Shown here: piece by piece, positions 44,115 to 56,782 of the stretch
Position numbering within the stretch: the first letter of the stretch is position 1
Layout: every line of letters begins with the position of its first letter
Assembly: GCF_035594125.1 (NCBI RefSeq)
Contig: NC_087192.1
Span: forward strand, 7,441,001-7,505,000
Length of the DNA: 64,000 nt
Direction: 5' to 3'
Origin: Scylla paramamosain
Taxonomy: Eukaryota; Arthropoda; Malacostraca; Decapoda; Portunidae
Made by a program: the position numbers and the translations under genes
Notes under the pieces: model-generated
What the model was told of the DNA's origin: nothing
What the model saw: the letters and a program-made list of their open reading frames with translations, nothing else
Database searches by the model: none

Positions 44115-44124
44115 CTGGGACTAT

Positions 44125-44306
44125 GATTATTATTATCATTATCATTATTATTATTACTCATTATCATTATTATATTACTAAGAGAACGCATTCGTGCTCA
44201 TATTACCACCACCACCAAAGCTATTACTACCCCTACTACTAGTAGTACTACTACTACTACTACTACTACTTCCACCACTGCAGCTACTTCGCATAAACAT
44301 CATCAC

Positions 44307-44339
<33 letters not shown>

Positions 44340-44408
44340 TACCACCACCACCACCACCACCACCACCACCACCACTTCACTTCGCATCATGTCATCTCTC
44401 GCTCCAGC

Positions 44409-44439
<31 letters not shown>

Positions 44440-44497
44440 CCACCACCACCACGCTTCGTCTCGTCTCGTCTCGTCTCGTCTCGTCTCGTCTCGTCTC
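44125..44497. repeat. Compound ATT, ACT, ACC and (TCGTC)n arrays
   Basis: ATT/ATC units at 44128-44160, ACT units at 44235-44275 and 44300-44333, ACC units at 44334-44374 and 44415-44452, then about eight TCGTC pentamers at 44455-44497. Four unit types succeed one another within 370 bp. Confidence 0.93.
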
Positions 44498-44924
44498 CCT
44501 CGCTCCAGCAAAGTCAGTCAGGCAGCAGGTAGAAGTATAGGGCAGGTTCTCCAAAGTAAGAAACTCAGCACATCAAAGCTTCCTTCTCGCTAGGAAAAGT
44601 TCGGCCCATCGTGAACTAATTACATATGGTTCCGCCAAGTCCTTCCGTCTTCCTCGTAAACTTGGCAGCAGCTTCAGTCAGCCAGCCAAGCGCGATTTTC
44701 CTTCCCGCTACTGGGGATGAAATTTAGTGGGTACTTATTTGTTTTTCGTCATTATTATTTTTTTTTATTTACTTATTTTTTTGGTAAGTGTTTTCTTCTG
44801 GACTTTATATTTTGGTGTTTTTTTTTTCAGGCTTTTTTATGAACTTTTTTTCTTGGGAGTTTTTTTTTTTCTAAGAGCATTTTTCTTCCGTAGTTTTTAT
44901 CTTTGGATTTTTTTTTACGAGTGA

Positions 44925-44926
<2 letters not shown>
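44498..44926. other. Balanced then T-rich sequence
   Basis: 44500-44710 is balanced, with no domain recognised. 44730-44920 has many T runs. Confidence 0.45.

Positions 44927-45007
<81 letters not shown>
44927..45007. repeat. (AT)40 microsatellite
   Basis: The only long AT dinucleotide tract in the window. Confidence 0.98.
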
Positions 45008-45009
<2 letters not shown>

Positions 45010-45097
45010 CGAGTGTTTTCATGAATTCTTTTTTTATTAGTTTCTCGGAAGATTGAGAGCGACGTGTGAACTTAATTAAAGTATTGACAAAAACATG

Positions 45098-45103
45098 TTA
45101 TTG

Positions 45104-45143
<40 letters not shown>

Positions 45144-45210
45144 AACTACTACTATCCATCTATCTATACCTGTCTATCTATCTATCTATTACAACTACTA
45201 CTATCACAAT
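45098..45210. repeat. (ACT)13 and (TCTA)n
   Basis: ACT units at 45103-45143, interrupted ATCT/CTAT units at 45153-45189, then ACT again. Confidence 0.9.
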
Positions 45211-45690
45211 TCGTCATTATTTCTATTTTTTTTTTCTTTTTATAGATGAACAAGTTTTTCTCCTTTTTACGGATGTCTTCAACCAGCTTCCTGCACACAT
45301 ATACTGAATGTTAAATGCATATACTTAGAGCCAGAAAAAAAAAAAAAAAAACGAAAAAATGAAAAAAAAACGAACAACCTACTATGTGGTATTTAATCAA
45401 CAGTAGCCAATGTCAAATTCTTTAAGAAAAAAAAACAAAGAAAAGACAAAGGAACAACTGATAAGGGTAACTAAACAGGAAGAAAAAGAGTGGGGAGTAT
45501 GTAATTGTTCTCGGTAATAGGTAATGCTGCAACACATTCACGGCTCACTAAACACTCCTACGACGCCCTGTGACTTTCTAATCTACCTACTTGTGACCTT
45601 GTTTTTCAATCTCCATTTTTTCTTCTTAGATTTTCTCTTTTCATCACTTCCTATCTTAATGTCCCAGTGTTTTCATGAGGTCCATTATTG

Positions 45691-45694
<4 letters not shown>
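45211..45694. other. AT-rich sequence with A runs
   Basis: Poly-A runs at 45334-45350 and 45427-45435. No gene is recognised. Confidence 0.5.
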
Positions 45695-45772
<78 letters not shown>

Positions 45773-45854
45773 ATCCTTTCTTTTAAAACAAAGATACAAT
45801 GAAGTATCTTTCAACTTCCAACAGATTTCCAGCTTCTCTGATTTGAATGATCTG

Positions 45855-45931
<77 letters not shown>
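45695..45931. repeat. Two (CT)n arrays, 87-bp spacer
   Basis: 45695-45771 and 45859-45931. Confidence 0.97.
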
Positions 45932-45934
<3 letters not shown>

Positions 45935-46173
45935 CCACGACCTCAGACCTCAGTCCTTTTCACATCCTCGCCAGACCGCTCAATCGCATCGCACACCTTG
46001 CTCACTCTCACTCTCTCTCACTCACCCGCCTCCTCTGCCTCCCACCCTTTCTATATTTGGCCTCTACGGCGCCGAGCAGGGACTGAAGGAGCTTTTAGGA
46101 AAATTACCCACAATGCCACGAGCGTAAACGAGTGTGTTTGGGAGGCAACAATCTTTTTTGCATCCCACCCGTA

Positions 46174-46174
<1 letters not shown>

Positions 46175-46257
<83 letters not shown>

Positions 46258-46352
46258 TCCACGTGACCTCATAATCCCCAGGCGTTCTCAAGGCACACGC
46301 TCCCTTCAGTTAGTTAATGTCCATTTAACTGGAGGCGTTAGAAGAAAAGGCA

Positions 46353-46429
<77 letters not shown>
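46175..46429. repeat. Two (CT)n arrays, 102-bp spacer
   Basis: 46175-46253 and 46356-46429. With the pair above, four CT arrays lie in 735 bp. Confidence 0.97.
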
Positions 46430-46431
<2 letters not shown>

Positions 46432-46547
46432 GTATAAGGACTGCATGGCTCACGGACTAAAGGAAAGACGGACACTATAAAAGAAAGAACAAAAGAAAAG
46501 GCTTCAATCAAATAGGACTCGAAAATCACTTTAAGAAACACGACCTT

Positions 46548-46653
<106 letters not shown>

Positions 46654-46879
46654 CTATTTTCTCATACCCCACACACACACACCTAGTAGTAGCAACCAAA
46701 TCTAGGACTACCTCTCCCTTTCCTGCTACCTCCAACACACCCTCGCTCCCACATTCATCGCCCCAAGAGCCTTACGGTCAACGGGGTGTGCAGAGCCGTG
46801 TGATGTGCCGACGGGAATGCCGCGTTACTCAGAGGCTGTGTAGTGCAGGTGTAGGGCAGGCGTGTGGTGTGGTTACGTA

Positions 46880-48180
46880 GGTGTGAAGGGAAAGATAACT
46901 GAGATAACTGAGCAGAGACAGTACGAGGAGAAAGGGAAATGTAAATAGAAAAGAAAGCGAAGGATAAGAAATATTTGAAGGAAGAGAGAAGAAGAAAACA
47001 GATGGGTAAGGGAATTTAAGCATATAGAACATGAAAAAAGAAGAACTTGAAGTGTGAATAGATGAGTAGGAAATGAAAGATGAAAAAGATAATAGAACAA
47101 AGAATAAGGAGAGAGAGAAAGTGATGAGTAGGTGAATTGACGCATATACGACGAGGAGGAGGAGGAGGAGGAGAAGGAGGAGGAGGACGAGGAAGAGGAG
47201 GAGGAGGAGAAACAAACGTAAAAAGAAGAGGATGATACAAAAGATGAGGAAGACTGGAACAAAAAAAATGGAATGAAAACAATTAAGGGTAGGTAACGGG
47301 AAAGGAGGAGAAATAAACGAAAGATGAGGAAGATTAGAGCAAATAATAAGGAAAGGAAAAAAATGAAGGATAGATGAATAAAGAATAAAATGAAGAAAGT
47401 ATTGAAAAAGGCGAACGAAATAAGGAAGAAGGAGGAGGAAGAGGAGAAGCATAAATGTAGGCTGAAAAACGGAAAAAAATGAATGGAATACGTTTGAAAA
47501 AATGAAAGAACAAATGTAAATGAGCTGATAAGTAGTGAAGAAATGATGATGAGGAAGAGGAAGGAAAGATGAACAAAAGATAGAAGAAGAGAGAAAAAAA
47601 AGACTAGTAAAGCGAAGCTAATGAAAGATGAGACAGATAAGTAGAACAAAAAATCGAGGAAAAAAGCTGAAAGTTGAAGTGAACAAAGAATAAGGTTGGA
47701 AAGAATAAGAAAAGTGAACAGAACAAAGGAGGAATACCAGGAAAACGAGCAGAAAAGTGAGAGAACAGAGAAGAAGGTCAGGAAAGATGAGAAGCATGAA
47801 TACAACAAAGAATAGAACGAAAAGGAGTGGGAAGGTGAACGGAACAAAGCAGAGGGGGAATAAAAGATGGAAAAAAATAACAAAAATAATAAGAAGGACG
47901 AACAGAACACGTGCCAAGGAAATGGAAGAGAAAGAAGAGGAGAAAAAGATGAAAAACAAACAAGATAAAAAGGACGAGCATGAAGAGGAAGTGGTGAAGG
48001 GTGAACAAAACAAAAGGGAAGAGGAGAAGAAAGAAGAATAAAAAGAAAGATGAGAAAAAGGACAAAAGAGTAGAGCAACAAACAAGATAAAAAGGGAGGA
48101 GGAAGAGGAGGAAGAGGGGAAAGGTGAACAAAACAAGAGGGAAGAGGAGCAGGCAGAAACAGGAGAAAAAAGATGAAGAG
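46880..48180. repeat. 1.3-kb purine-rich degenerate repeat
   Basis: The + strand is overwhelmingly A and G. GGA clusters occur at 47153-47210. A GTGAAC(A/G)-AACAAAG word recurs near 47677, 47714, 47835, 48000 and 48125, so the 3' half is a decayed minisatellite. A 402-codon minus frame (46873-48081) and shorter overlapping ones are Phe/Ser/Leu-rich, as expected from TTC/TCT/CTT translation. Confidence 0.75.
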
Positions 48181-48328
48181 ATCAAAGGATAATGATTCTT
48201 TTACCGTACCTGTCTGTAAACATCACCAGTAGGCTACTTAGGCCTAGATTCATGTTTCTGCTAGTGGAGGAAAGAGAACAGAGCCTCTTGGGGGATTTCG
48301 GCGACCACTGAAGGAAGATAAAGGTTCC

Positions 48329-48331
<3 letters not shown>

Positions 48332-48422
<91 letters not shown>
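48332..48422. repeat. (GT)45 microsatellite
   Basis: A perfect tract. Confidence 0.98.
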
Positions 48423-48423
<1 letters not shown>

Positions 48424-48884
48424 GGTGGGTGAATGTGTGTTTCAAGAGTGGTGGAAACAATGGAAGCTGTATAAAGGGAGAGTGAAACATAAGGTTCAGT
48501 AAAGGAAGAGTAAAGAACTGTAGAGCACCAATACTTTCCAAAGGCTCTGGTTCAAGTGATACGTGTTTGTAAGAGTGTTTTTAAGGCTCTAGTGAGAGAT
48601 TAATTATTAAGAATGAAGGAAAATATACAGACAGATATTATTGTTGATATGGAGATGATGTGGGACCGAGGAACTTGGATACAGTAAAGCAAGAAATAAG
48701 GCTCAGCAAAGGAAAGGACTGGAGAAGGAAAGGAAAGGAAGTATACTGGGAGATAAGACTTTTTAAATGGGAATGCTGTGTTTAGGAGACGATGCAGTAG
48801 TGGTAAGGAGCTGACGTGGATTGTTTGGTAGAGATATAAGGTAACTGTGGTGAAATAAAGTGTTATGCTGAATGAAAATTGTCG

Positions 48885-48890
<6 letters not shown>
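48423..48890. other. A/G-rich unique-looking sequence
   Basis: Two weakly related lines containing AAACATAAGGTTCAGTAAAGGAAGAG and AAATAAGGCTCAGCAAAGGAAAGG elements, in pieces, lie near 48485 and 48692. This suggests an old 207-bp duplication. No gene is seen. Confidence 0.45.
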
Positions 48891-48964
<74 letters not shown>

Positions 48965-48980
48965 TGTGTGTGTGTGTGTG
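48891..48980. repeat. (GT)n microsatellite
   Basis: About 43 units with ATGTGC interruptions near 48957-48963. Confidence 0.97.
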
Positions 48981-49306
48981 TGATTGGCAAGGAAGATAGC
49001 TAGGGGATATACCAAGAAGTAATAAAGGAAAATCAAGTGGCTGGTGAACAAGTGATGAGAAAAAAAATGCAAGATGAAATATATGATGATAAAATGTGTC
49101 GTGAAGGTAAAAAATGGATATGGAGTGGAAATTCAGACAAAAATAGATGTTAATGAAGAAAAAAAAAATATATATAGAATGAGATACGCAAAAAACGGTA
49201 ATATGTATGCATATATATAAACGTAATGCGCTTCACCCCTTAAGCCTTTACACGTAAGTACGAAAAAATGTACCATACCTATTTATTCAGTGGCTTTGAT
49301 GGCGGG

Positions 49307-49309
<3 letters not shown>
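48981..49309. other. A-rich sequence, no gene recognised
   Basis: GATGA/AAATGG words and short AT runs at 49167-49175 and 49212-49219. Confidence 0.45.
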
Positions 49310-49551
<242 letters not shown>

Positions 49552-49700
49552 ATGGAAATAATGAACAGGAGAGAGGGAGAAGAGGAGAGATAGAGAGGAT
49601 TAATGGAGATAAGCAAGTAGATAGAAGGGGAGAAGGGAAAAGAAGGATTGATGAGATGGGAGAAGTGTGTCAAACTGACCAAGATGAAAGAGAAGTACCT

Positions 49701-50435
<735 letters not shown>

Positions 50436-50662
50436 TGTTATTACTACGTTCCTTGCTATGGTCGCCCTCCGTTTACGTCGCATGAACAGACAAAAATACC
50501 AAAAATCAAGTTATTTTTACAAATATTTTCAAGGCTAAAAAAACAAATGATTATTGTTATTATCACCTTCACTGATAATCTCGTCCTTTGTTAACGTTGC
50601 ATGAACACAAAAAGATAGAGAATAGCAGCTCAGTTCATGTCCTTTCAAGGTTACAAAACTAC
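50436..50662. repeat. Two diverged units, offset about 118 bp
   Basis: GTTTACGTCGCATGAACA (50471) matches GTTAACGTTGCATGAACA (50590). TTTTCAAGGCTA (50526) matches CTTTCAAGGTTA (50642). The region before CATGAACA also corresponds (GTCGCCCTCC against CTCGTCCTTT). Confidence 0.75.
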
Positions 50663-51296
50663 TGAAGAGACTAGTGGAAAAAACACGTGAAAAAAAAAAA
50701 ACTTGTAATTCTTGGAAAACTTGTCTAGCAGTGAGGGGAAGGAGAGGAGGGAAGTGATAAGAGGATGTACAAGAGGAGATGAGCGAGGGGAGGAATGTGC
50801 CCTGTGGATTAGAGAGTATTTTACCTCCAAGCCCTCAAAAAAATAAAATAAATTAATCAATCAACAAAAAACACGTGTAACTCGATTCTTATGTGCTATA
50901 CTCGTATACCTTTAGAATGTACAGACCCAATATATTAAAACGTGTTCACTGTGTTGGTATGCAGAAATAACAGAATACAAGATAAATACAACAGTAATAG
51001 ATGAAAATGATAATGTAGAAGACTAAATATTTTAACTTTTATCTTCAGACATACTTTTTCTCAGTTTTTCACCAAAGTTCCCTAAATCTTCTTTCAGTCT
51101 CCATCTTTTTTCTTAGCTTTTCCCTTCCTCCTCTTCCATCTCTCTCAGCTCCTCGTTCTTCCTTCTCCACACCTCATTTCTCCGATCACATCATCTCCTC
51201 TCCTTCCTTCGTATTTCTCCATTCTCCTCTTCCTCTTATTCTCGCTTTCGTTTCTTTTTTTCCTCACCAATCCGAAAAAATCAAGTCTGTTCTCTG

Positions 51297-51302
<6 letters not shown>
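50663..51302. other. AT-rich then pyrimidine-rich sequence
   Basis: 51080-51290 is TTCC/CTCC-rich ahead of the CT array. No gene is recognised. Confidence 0.5.

Positions 51303-51382
<80 letters not shown>
51303..51382. repeat. (TC)40 microsatellite
   Basis: Preceded by TCTCTGTCTCTG variants. Confidence 0.97.
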
Positions 51383-51387
<5 letters not shown>

Positions 51388-51462
51388 CCTAAGGAGCAAA
51401 ACACTTGGTAAGTAGCATCGTATACATCCAATAAGACACGGAGGAACATTATTGTAGGTCAT

Positions 51463-51757
<295 letters not shown>

Positions 51758-51760
<3 letters not shown>

Positions 51761-52071
51761 CATATTGCACACAATTTAGTATTTCTGAGTTTTTTTTTTA
51801 AACAGACAATTTCTCCATTAAAATTATATACCTACAGAGGAAATAATCTTTAGGAAATAGGATTATTTGAGCAGATTCATTGAGGGGATATCTATTAAAA
51901 GGCTTATTGACGTAACAGCCTCCACAAGACGAGGTAATGGCCGGGACAGGGAAGGCTGGGAGGAGGAGGATCAAGGTAAGGGGAAAGAGAAGGTAATGAG
52001 GAGAAGATATACTGGTGGGAAGCAGAACAAGATTTCCTGACTCGTTACTGCATTGTTACTAGAGTTCCTGC

Positions 52072-52073
<2 letters not shown>
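51758..52073. other. AT-rich to balanced unique sequence
   Basis: No repeat and no recognised gene. Confidence 0.4.

Positions 52074-52156
<83 letters not shown>
52074..52156. repeat. (GT)41 microsatellite
   Basis: A perfect tract. Confidence 0.98.
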
Positions 52157-52161
<5 letters not shown>

Positions 52162-52586
52162 CAAGCAAGTAGCCGCCAGATAGAGCATTGGGCATCTTTT
52201 AAAGGCCCGGCTGTGCACTCGATAAAGACAGACACACAGACAGACAGGGGAGTTTATTCCATTAGCACACTCTCCTCCCACCATCTTCACACTACTCCAC
52301 CTCCATCTCCTACGCCTCCACTTCCTTCTTCTCTACCTGCCATTTCCTATTCTGAGCTGTAACCCATCCTCCTCCTCCCTCTCCCTTCACCCCATCAGTT
52401 TCCCTTTTCCTTCTCCTTCCTCTCCCTCTGTCATCCTTCCATGCCTTTATCTAATTATCCTTGATCCTTCCTGCCGTCTCCTCTCTCACTCTACCAGACA
52501 CTCTCCTCTCCCTATCTCTCTTACCCAAAATCTTCTTTCTCCTCTTCGTTCATGATTCTCACTTCTCGTGGAATCTTTGCCTTCTC

Positions 52587-52589
<3 letters not shown>
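52157..52589. other. Balanced then pyrimidine-rich sequence
   Basis: ACAG units at 52227-52246. 52260-52589 is C/T-rich. No gene is recognised. Confidence 0.5.
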
Positions 52590-52668
<79 letters not shown>

Positions 52669-52771
52669 TAAATTATCTTTTTTTATATATTCTAACTTCA
52701 CCTCTCCAACATTCTTTTCCATTCCTGTGACTTAAACTTCATTAAACCTCTCTTATTTGTATTTTTTACCA

Positions 52772-52856
<85 letters not shown>
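52590..52856. repeat. Two (CT)n arrays, about 108-bp spacer
   Basis: 52590-52666 and 52775-52856, same orientation. 52900-52945 downstream has CTC units. Confidence 0.97.
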
Positions 52857-52859
<3 letters not shown>

Positions 52860-53093
52860 CCTAAAACATTTGAACACCGATTCCTCTCACTCTTCACCAG
52901 CTTTCCTCCTCCTCCCTCCTCCTCCTTCTCCACCTTCTCCTCCTCGTGATCCTACTCTGGCCATCCTTCCTTCCTTTCTCCATCTCTCACTCCATCTCTT
53001 GACTAGTGGCGGAAGTCAGAGAATGGTAAACTTTGTCCAAAATTTACAGACAATGGGAAGGAAAATTTCTCGGAATCAGAGTGAATTCTCTCG

Positions 53094-53096
<3 letters not shown>

Positions 53097-53124
<28 letters not shown>
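53097..53124. repeat. (GT)14 microsatellite
   Basis: A short perfect tract opening the G/T/A-rich region that follows. Confidence 0.95.
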
Positions 53125-53129
53125 TCGAG

Positions 53130-53480
53130 GGTGTGACGGCGGAGTGAGTGTGTGATAGGGGAGGATGTGATGGTAGTGGCGAAAAAGGGGAGTTTAGAGA
53201 CGTGGATAGTAAGGATGTCTGACAAAAAGTGTGACGATGAGAGAGGCTGACTGAGATGATGTGTGACGATGTGAGTGTAATGGTATGAAAATGGGAAGGA
53301 GTGACGAGAAGAGGATGCGTTATGGTGAGTGTGTGACGAGAACAGTATGACAGGGGAGAGAGGATGTGACGATGAGAAAGAGTGAGGATATGAGTGTGTG
53401 TGAATGGGGTAGTGTGACGATACGAGGCGAAGAGAGGATGTGACGATAAATGTGTGTGTGAATGTGTGTGTGTCATTAGG
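53130..53480. repeat. Degenerate GTGTGACGATGAG minisatellite
   Basis: GTGACGR words occur near 53136, 53232, 53261, 53302, 53334, 53367, 53411 and 53440, usually followed by GAGAGGATG or GAGTGTGTG. It reads as a His/Ser/Thr-rich minus frame (157 codons), with no sign of a real protein. Confidence 0.7.
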
Positions 53481-54434
53481 GTAAGACAATTCCATAAAGA
53501 GACAAGAGATAAACTGACTCCCGCATGATTGGCCGTGTTGTTCAGCTCCCTCGTGTATCTGTTTTATCATTCATTGCTTTGTATTTTCTGATTCTTTCCA
53601 TTTTTTATTTGTTGTTCGTTCCATCTATACGATTTTCCTCGTTTATTTCGTGTTTTTATTGCTCGTTAGAGATATTTGTGTGTTTGTTGCATTATTTCAT
53701 TCTTATTTTTCGTTTATGTCCGTTCTTTATTCGTTTCCCATCTTTTTATTGTATTCTCCTCGTGTATTGTGTTTGGTCGTTCTATTTTCAAATGATTATT
53801 TTCGTACGTGTTGTTTTAGTTAAGTTTCATTAACTTTTTCACCTTTTATTACATTTATTTACATTTCCTCTACATTATGATTTATTTTTCTGATCCTCCT
53901 GCAAATGATTGTTACCTTACATACTTCTCTTTGTTTTATTCGCTTCACGCTATTCACAAATTTGTAACGTTTTTCTAATGCATTATCTTTCTCACCTCAC
54001 ATTTTCTTTACCCTCATAACACATTATTACTGCACTGTTTGATGTCATTCTCCTACATTTTTCCTGTGATCACGTCATTTTTCTTCCAATATTCTTTTCG
54101 CCTCTCATTCATTCGTTTCTTTCTTTTTCCCTGCTTGCATTCCCATTATCATCTTGTCCCCGTTACTCCTCCGTCCATTTGTCAAACTTACTTATTCGTC
54201 TTTGTTCCTCATTCTGTTCCTTTATCCGCGTGTCTCTTTTACGCATCTCTTATTAGCTCCTCACATCTCCCGGGCATTCGTCTCCATCCCTTATTAGACT
54301 TTTCCTTTCCCGTGTGCCTTTTACCGAGTCCCATAATTATATTCACATCCATCCATTACGCCTCTTTTATTATTAACCCCATTATATATATATACGAGAG
54401 TTTTACTAATTCATCTGTCTCCCTGTGTCTGTAC

Positions 54435-54435
<1 letters not shown>
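53481..54435. other. T-rich sequence, no gene recognised
   Basis: About 950 bp of TTCATT/TTTATT-rich sequence with repeated CGTTT/TCGTTTATT words near 53640, 53708 and 53730, and TATATATATA at 54385-54394. The 245-codon + frame is composition-driven. Confidence 0.5.
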
Positions 54436-54515
<80 letters not shown>

Positions 54516-54786
54516 GCCTGGTTTCCTCCATCTCCAGCGGCAAAAAAGGAATGCAAACTTTCTCGCCATCCCAATCCTGGCGATAATAATACGTTTGGGT
54601 CACGTATGTGCTCCCATTCCTTCATTCCTTGCTCCCCTTGCCGCGCCGCCCTCCCTCTCACTCTCACTCTCTCCTTTCTCATCATCATTTGCCTCCCTCC
54701 GACTCTTCCTGGTCCCCTGCTTTCATCTCCCTGCTCTCTCTTTCTCTTCCTCCTTCTCATTTTCAGCTTTTCATGAGCCTTATCAC

Positions 54787-54860
<74 letters not shown>
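54436..54860. repeat. Two (CT)n arrays, about 274-bp spacer
   Basis: 54436-54513 and 54788-54860. The spacer is pyrimidine-rich with CTCACTCTC remnants at 54655-54675. Confidence 0.97.
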
Positions 54861-54863
<3 letters not shown>

Positions 54864-55230
54864 TAAAATACCTGTCTATTTTGGTGTTATTGTTTATCTT
54901 TTCCTCCTTTTCGTCCTTCCTTTCGCCTTATTCTTCTCTTCTTCTTCTTCTTCCTCAATACTTCATTAGGTTTATTTGTTTCCCCTGCTGGTGCTGCTTC
55001 CCACTTCCTTCCCCTTCAGGAGTTTATCATCACCTCCAAGGACGTGCTTCATTACCCTTCACTCCTCCATCACATCCTCGCGTCTTTTTCCCTTGCCTCA
55101 GAGTTGCCAATTCCGCGTCACCAAGAAATCTGCGTCACAGGCAAAGGGTTGAGGCTGAGTGTGTAAGAGTGTGGGATGGAAAGTGGTGACGGTGGTGGTG
55201 GTGGTGACGCTTAATATTGGATATGAGGGA
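54861..55230. other. T/C-rich then balanced sequence
   Basis: (TTC)6 at 54934-54953 and (GGT)6 at 55188-55206. No gene is recognised. Confidence 0.5.
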
Positions 55231-55584
55231 GGTAATGTTGGTGAGGTGAGGGGTGAGGTGAGGTGAGGGAAGGTTAGCTGGGTAAAGCAAGGTTAGCTAC
55301 TAAGATGAGGTAAGGTAAGGTTTGGTACTAGGATAACATAAGGTATGAGAAGTTATTCAACTGAAAGTAAAAGCAAGATAAGGTATGTTAACTCAAGGTA
55401 AGATAATGTAAGGTAAGGTGAGGTGAGGTAGGGTTAGACGAGATAATGTAATTGAACTTAACGTAAGGCAGACTCACTGTATGGTACGGTAAGGTAAGGT
55501 AAGGTGATATAAAATGCAAGGTAAGGTAAGGATATGGCAAGGTAAGGACTGGTTGGTTTTAGTAAGATTAAGTTAGGTTAGGCT
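55231..55584. repeat. Pentanucleotide AGGTA/AGGTG cluster, telomere-like
   Basis: GAGGT/GGTGA units at 55241-55268. GGTAA/AGGTA units recur at 55304-55321, 55397-55424, 55482-55505, 55522-55533 and 55546-55553. GTTAGGTTAGG at 55568-55580 matches two units of the arthropod telomere repeat TTAGG. The cluster is a patchwork of one-base variants of that pentamer. Confidence 0.8.
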
Positions 55585-56115
55585 GGTCCTCAGAGATGGA
55601 CGAGGAGGTAAAATGGTGATGCATGTGCACGGCACGGGGCGGGCCAGGCTTCTCAGTCCCTCAGAGCACCTTCCACTTGATTTACTGACGTGATTTGCTT
55701 GCCGCTGCACTCTTGCCAGGCCACTAAGTTAGGCGGCCAAACATGAATCACTCAAATAATAGACAATACAACTCAAACTAATATATCTTTCTCTCTTTCC
55801 AGGTATGTGTTGTGCGGTTATAACCGGTCAACAAACGTACTGCAAGACAAGGTGAGATCTGAGAATGTCGCTGAAAACTCTCTCTCACCACCAACAACGA
55901 AATGTAAAACGGTGTGGTATAATTTATGGTGTGGAGCAGACGAGGTGTTCATCTTGTCCTGCAGGTCCCTCGAGGCAGTGGCAGGGTATTTGTCTTCCTG
56001 GTTGAAGCACAGGTGGCTCCCTCAGGTGTTACCAACCTACTCTGTTTGCAAGCAATTGTGCAAGGTTCATGCATTACCTATTTTCTTAAGTTTTACCTCC
56101 TCTCTGCCTGGACTA

Positions 56116-56119
<4 letters not shown>
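55585..56119. other. Balanced non-repetitive sequence
   Basis: 55620-55750 is GC-richer. A 103-codon + frame at 55807-56118 contains CRSLEAVAGYLSSW and has ordinary composition, but a second frame is open at the same place and no family is recognised. Confidence 0.35.

Positions 56120-56183
<64 letters not shown>
56120..56183. repeat. (CT)32 microsatellite
   Basis: A perfect tract. 56184-56500 downstream is AT-rich unique sequence. Confidence 0.97.
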
Positions 56184-56185
<2 letters not shown>

Positions 56186-56500
56186 GAATATAGCGTTTAG
56201 CCGGTGCATAATCGATATTTACTTGTGTTTATGATAATTTGGTTCATGGTGCCGCAGAATTCATTATTACTTTTTTTTTTATATAATGCAGCAAAGCACC
56301 CAATCAGAAGTGTCATGCATGCGTATTATATCACTGTATTGACTGACTTGTTGCGGCGCTGTAACTAAATCAGTGTAATGATATACGTGAGTCCAATTTG
56401 GGGTGTTAATGCAGAAAATAATCAAAACAGTGCCATCATATAACTTTGTCACCATGCGCATATAGTTAAATTCTATCATAAATACAAACTAATCTCTCTG

Positions 56501-56705
56501 AGCATTGATAATGGGGACGTTCAGCATTGATGATTATCTTATTCAATATTGATATCTAACTCGTTCACCATCGATGACTCATTCAGCATTGATACCAAAC
56601 TCTTTAGAAACTTGGTAACTGACTCATTTGGATTTAGTAAATAATTCAGCATTCATTAATAACTAACTCACTAACTAACATATAACTGTTGCAGCATTGA
56701 TCATT
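56501..56705. repeat. Degenerate TTCAGCATTGAT minisatellite
   Basis: AGCATTGAT or one-change variants at 56501, 56523, 56544, 56567, 56585, 56647 and 56692, often preceded by ACTCATTC. Spacing is 20-25 bp, then 45-62 bp where units have decayed. Confidence 0.7.
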
Positions 56706-56758
56706 GCTCCATCTAACTCTAAGCCCTCAAACAACCTAAAATTTTATGATAAAGGCAA

Positions 56759-56780
56759 GTGGACACTCTACAGTGTCCAC
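56759..56780. other. Perfect 9-bp-stem hairpin
   Basis: GTGGACACT and AGTGTCCAC flank the tetraloop CTAC. It is a short perfect palindrome outside any simple repeat. Confidence 0.85.
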
Positions 56781-56782
56781 AA

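Noticed and set aside
46873..48081. 402-codon minus-strand open frame
   Set aside because: It lies wholly in a purine-rich tract. Phe/Ser/Leu bias and several equally open overlapping frames show that lack of stops comes from composition.
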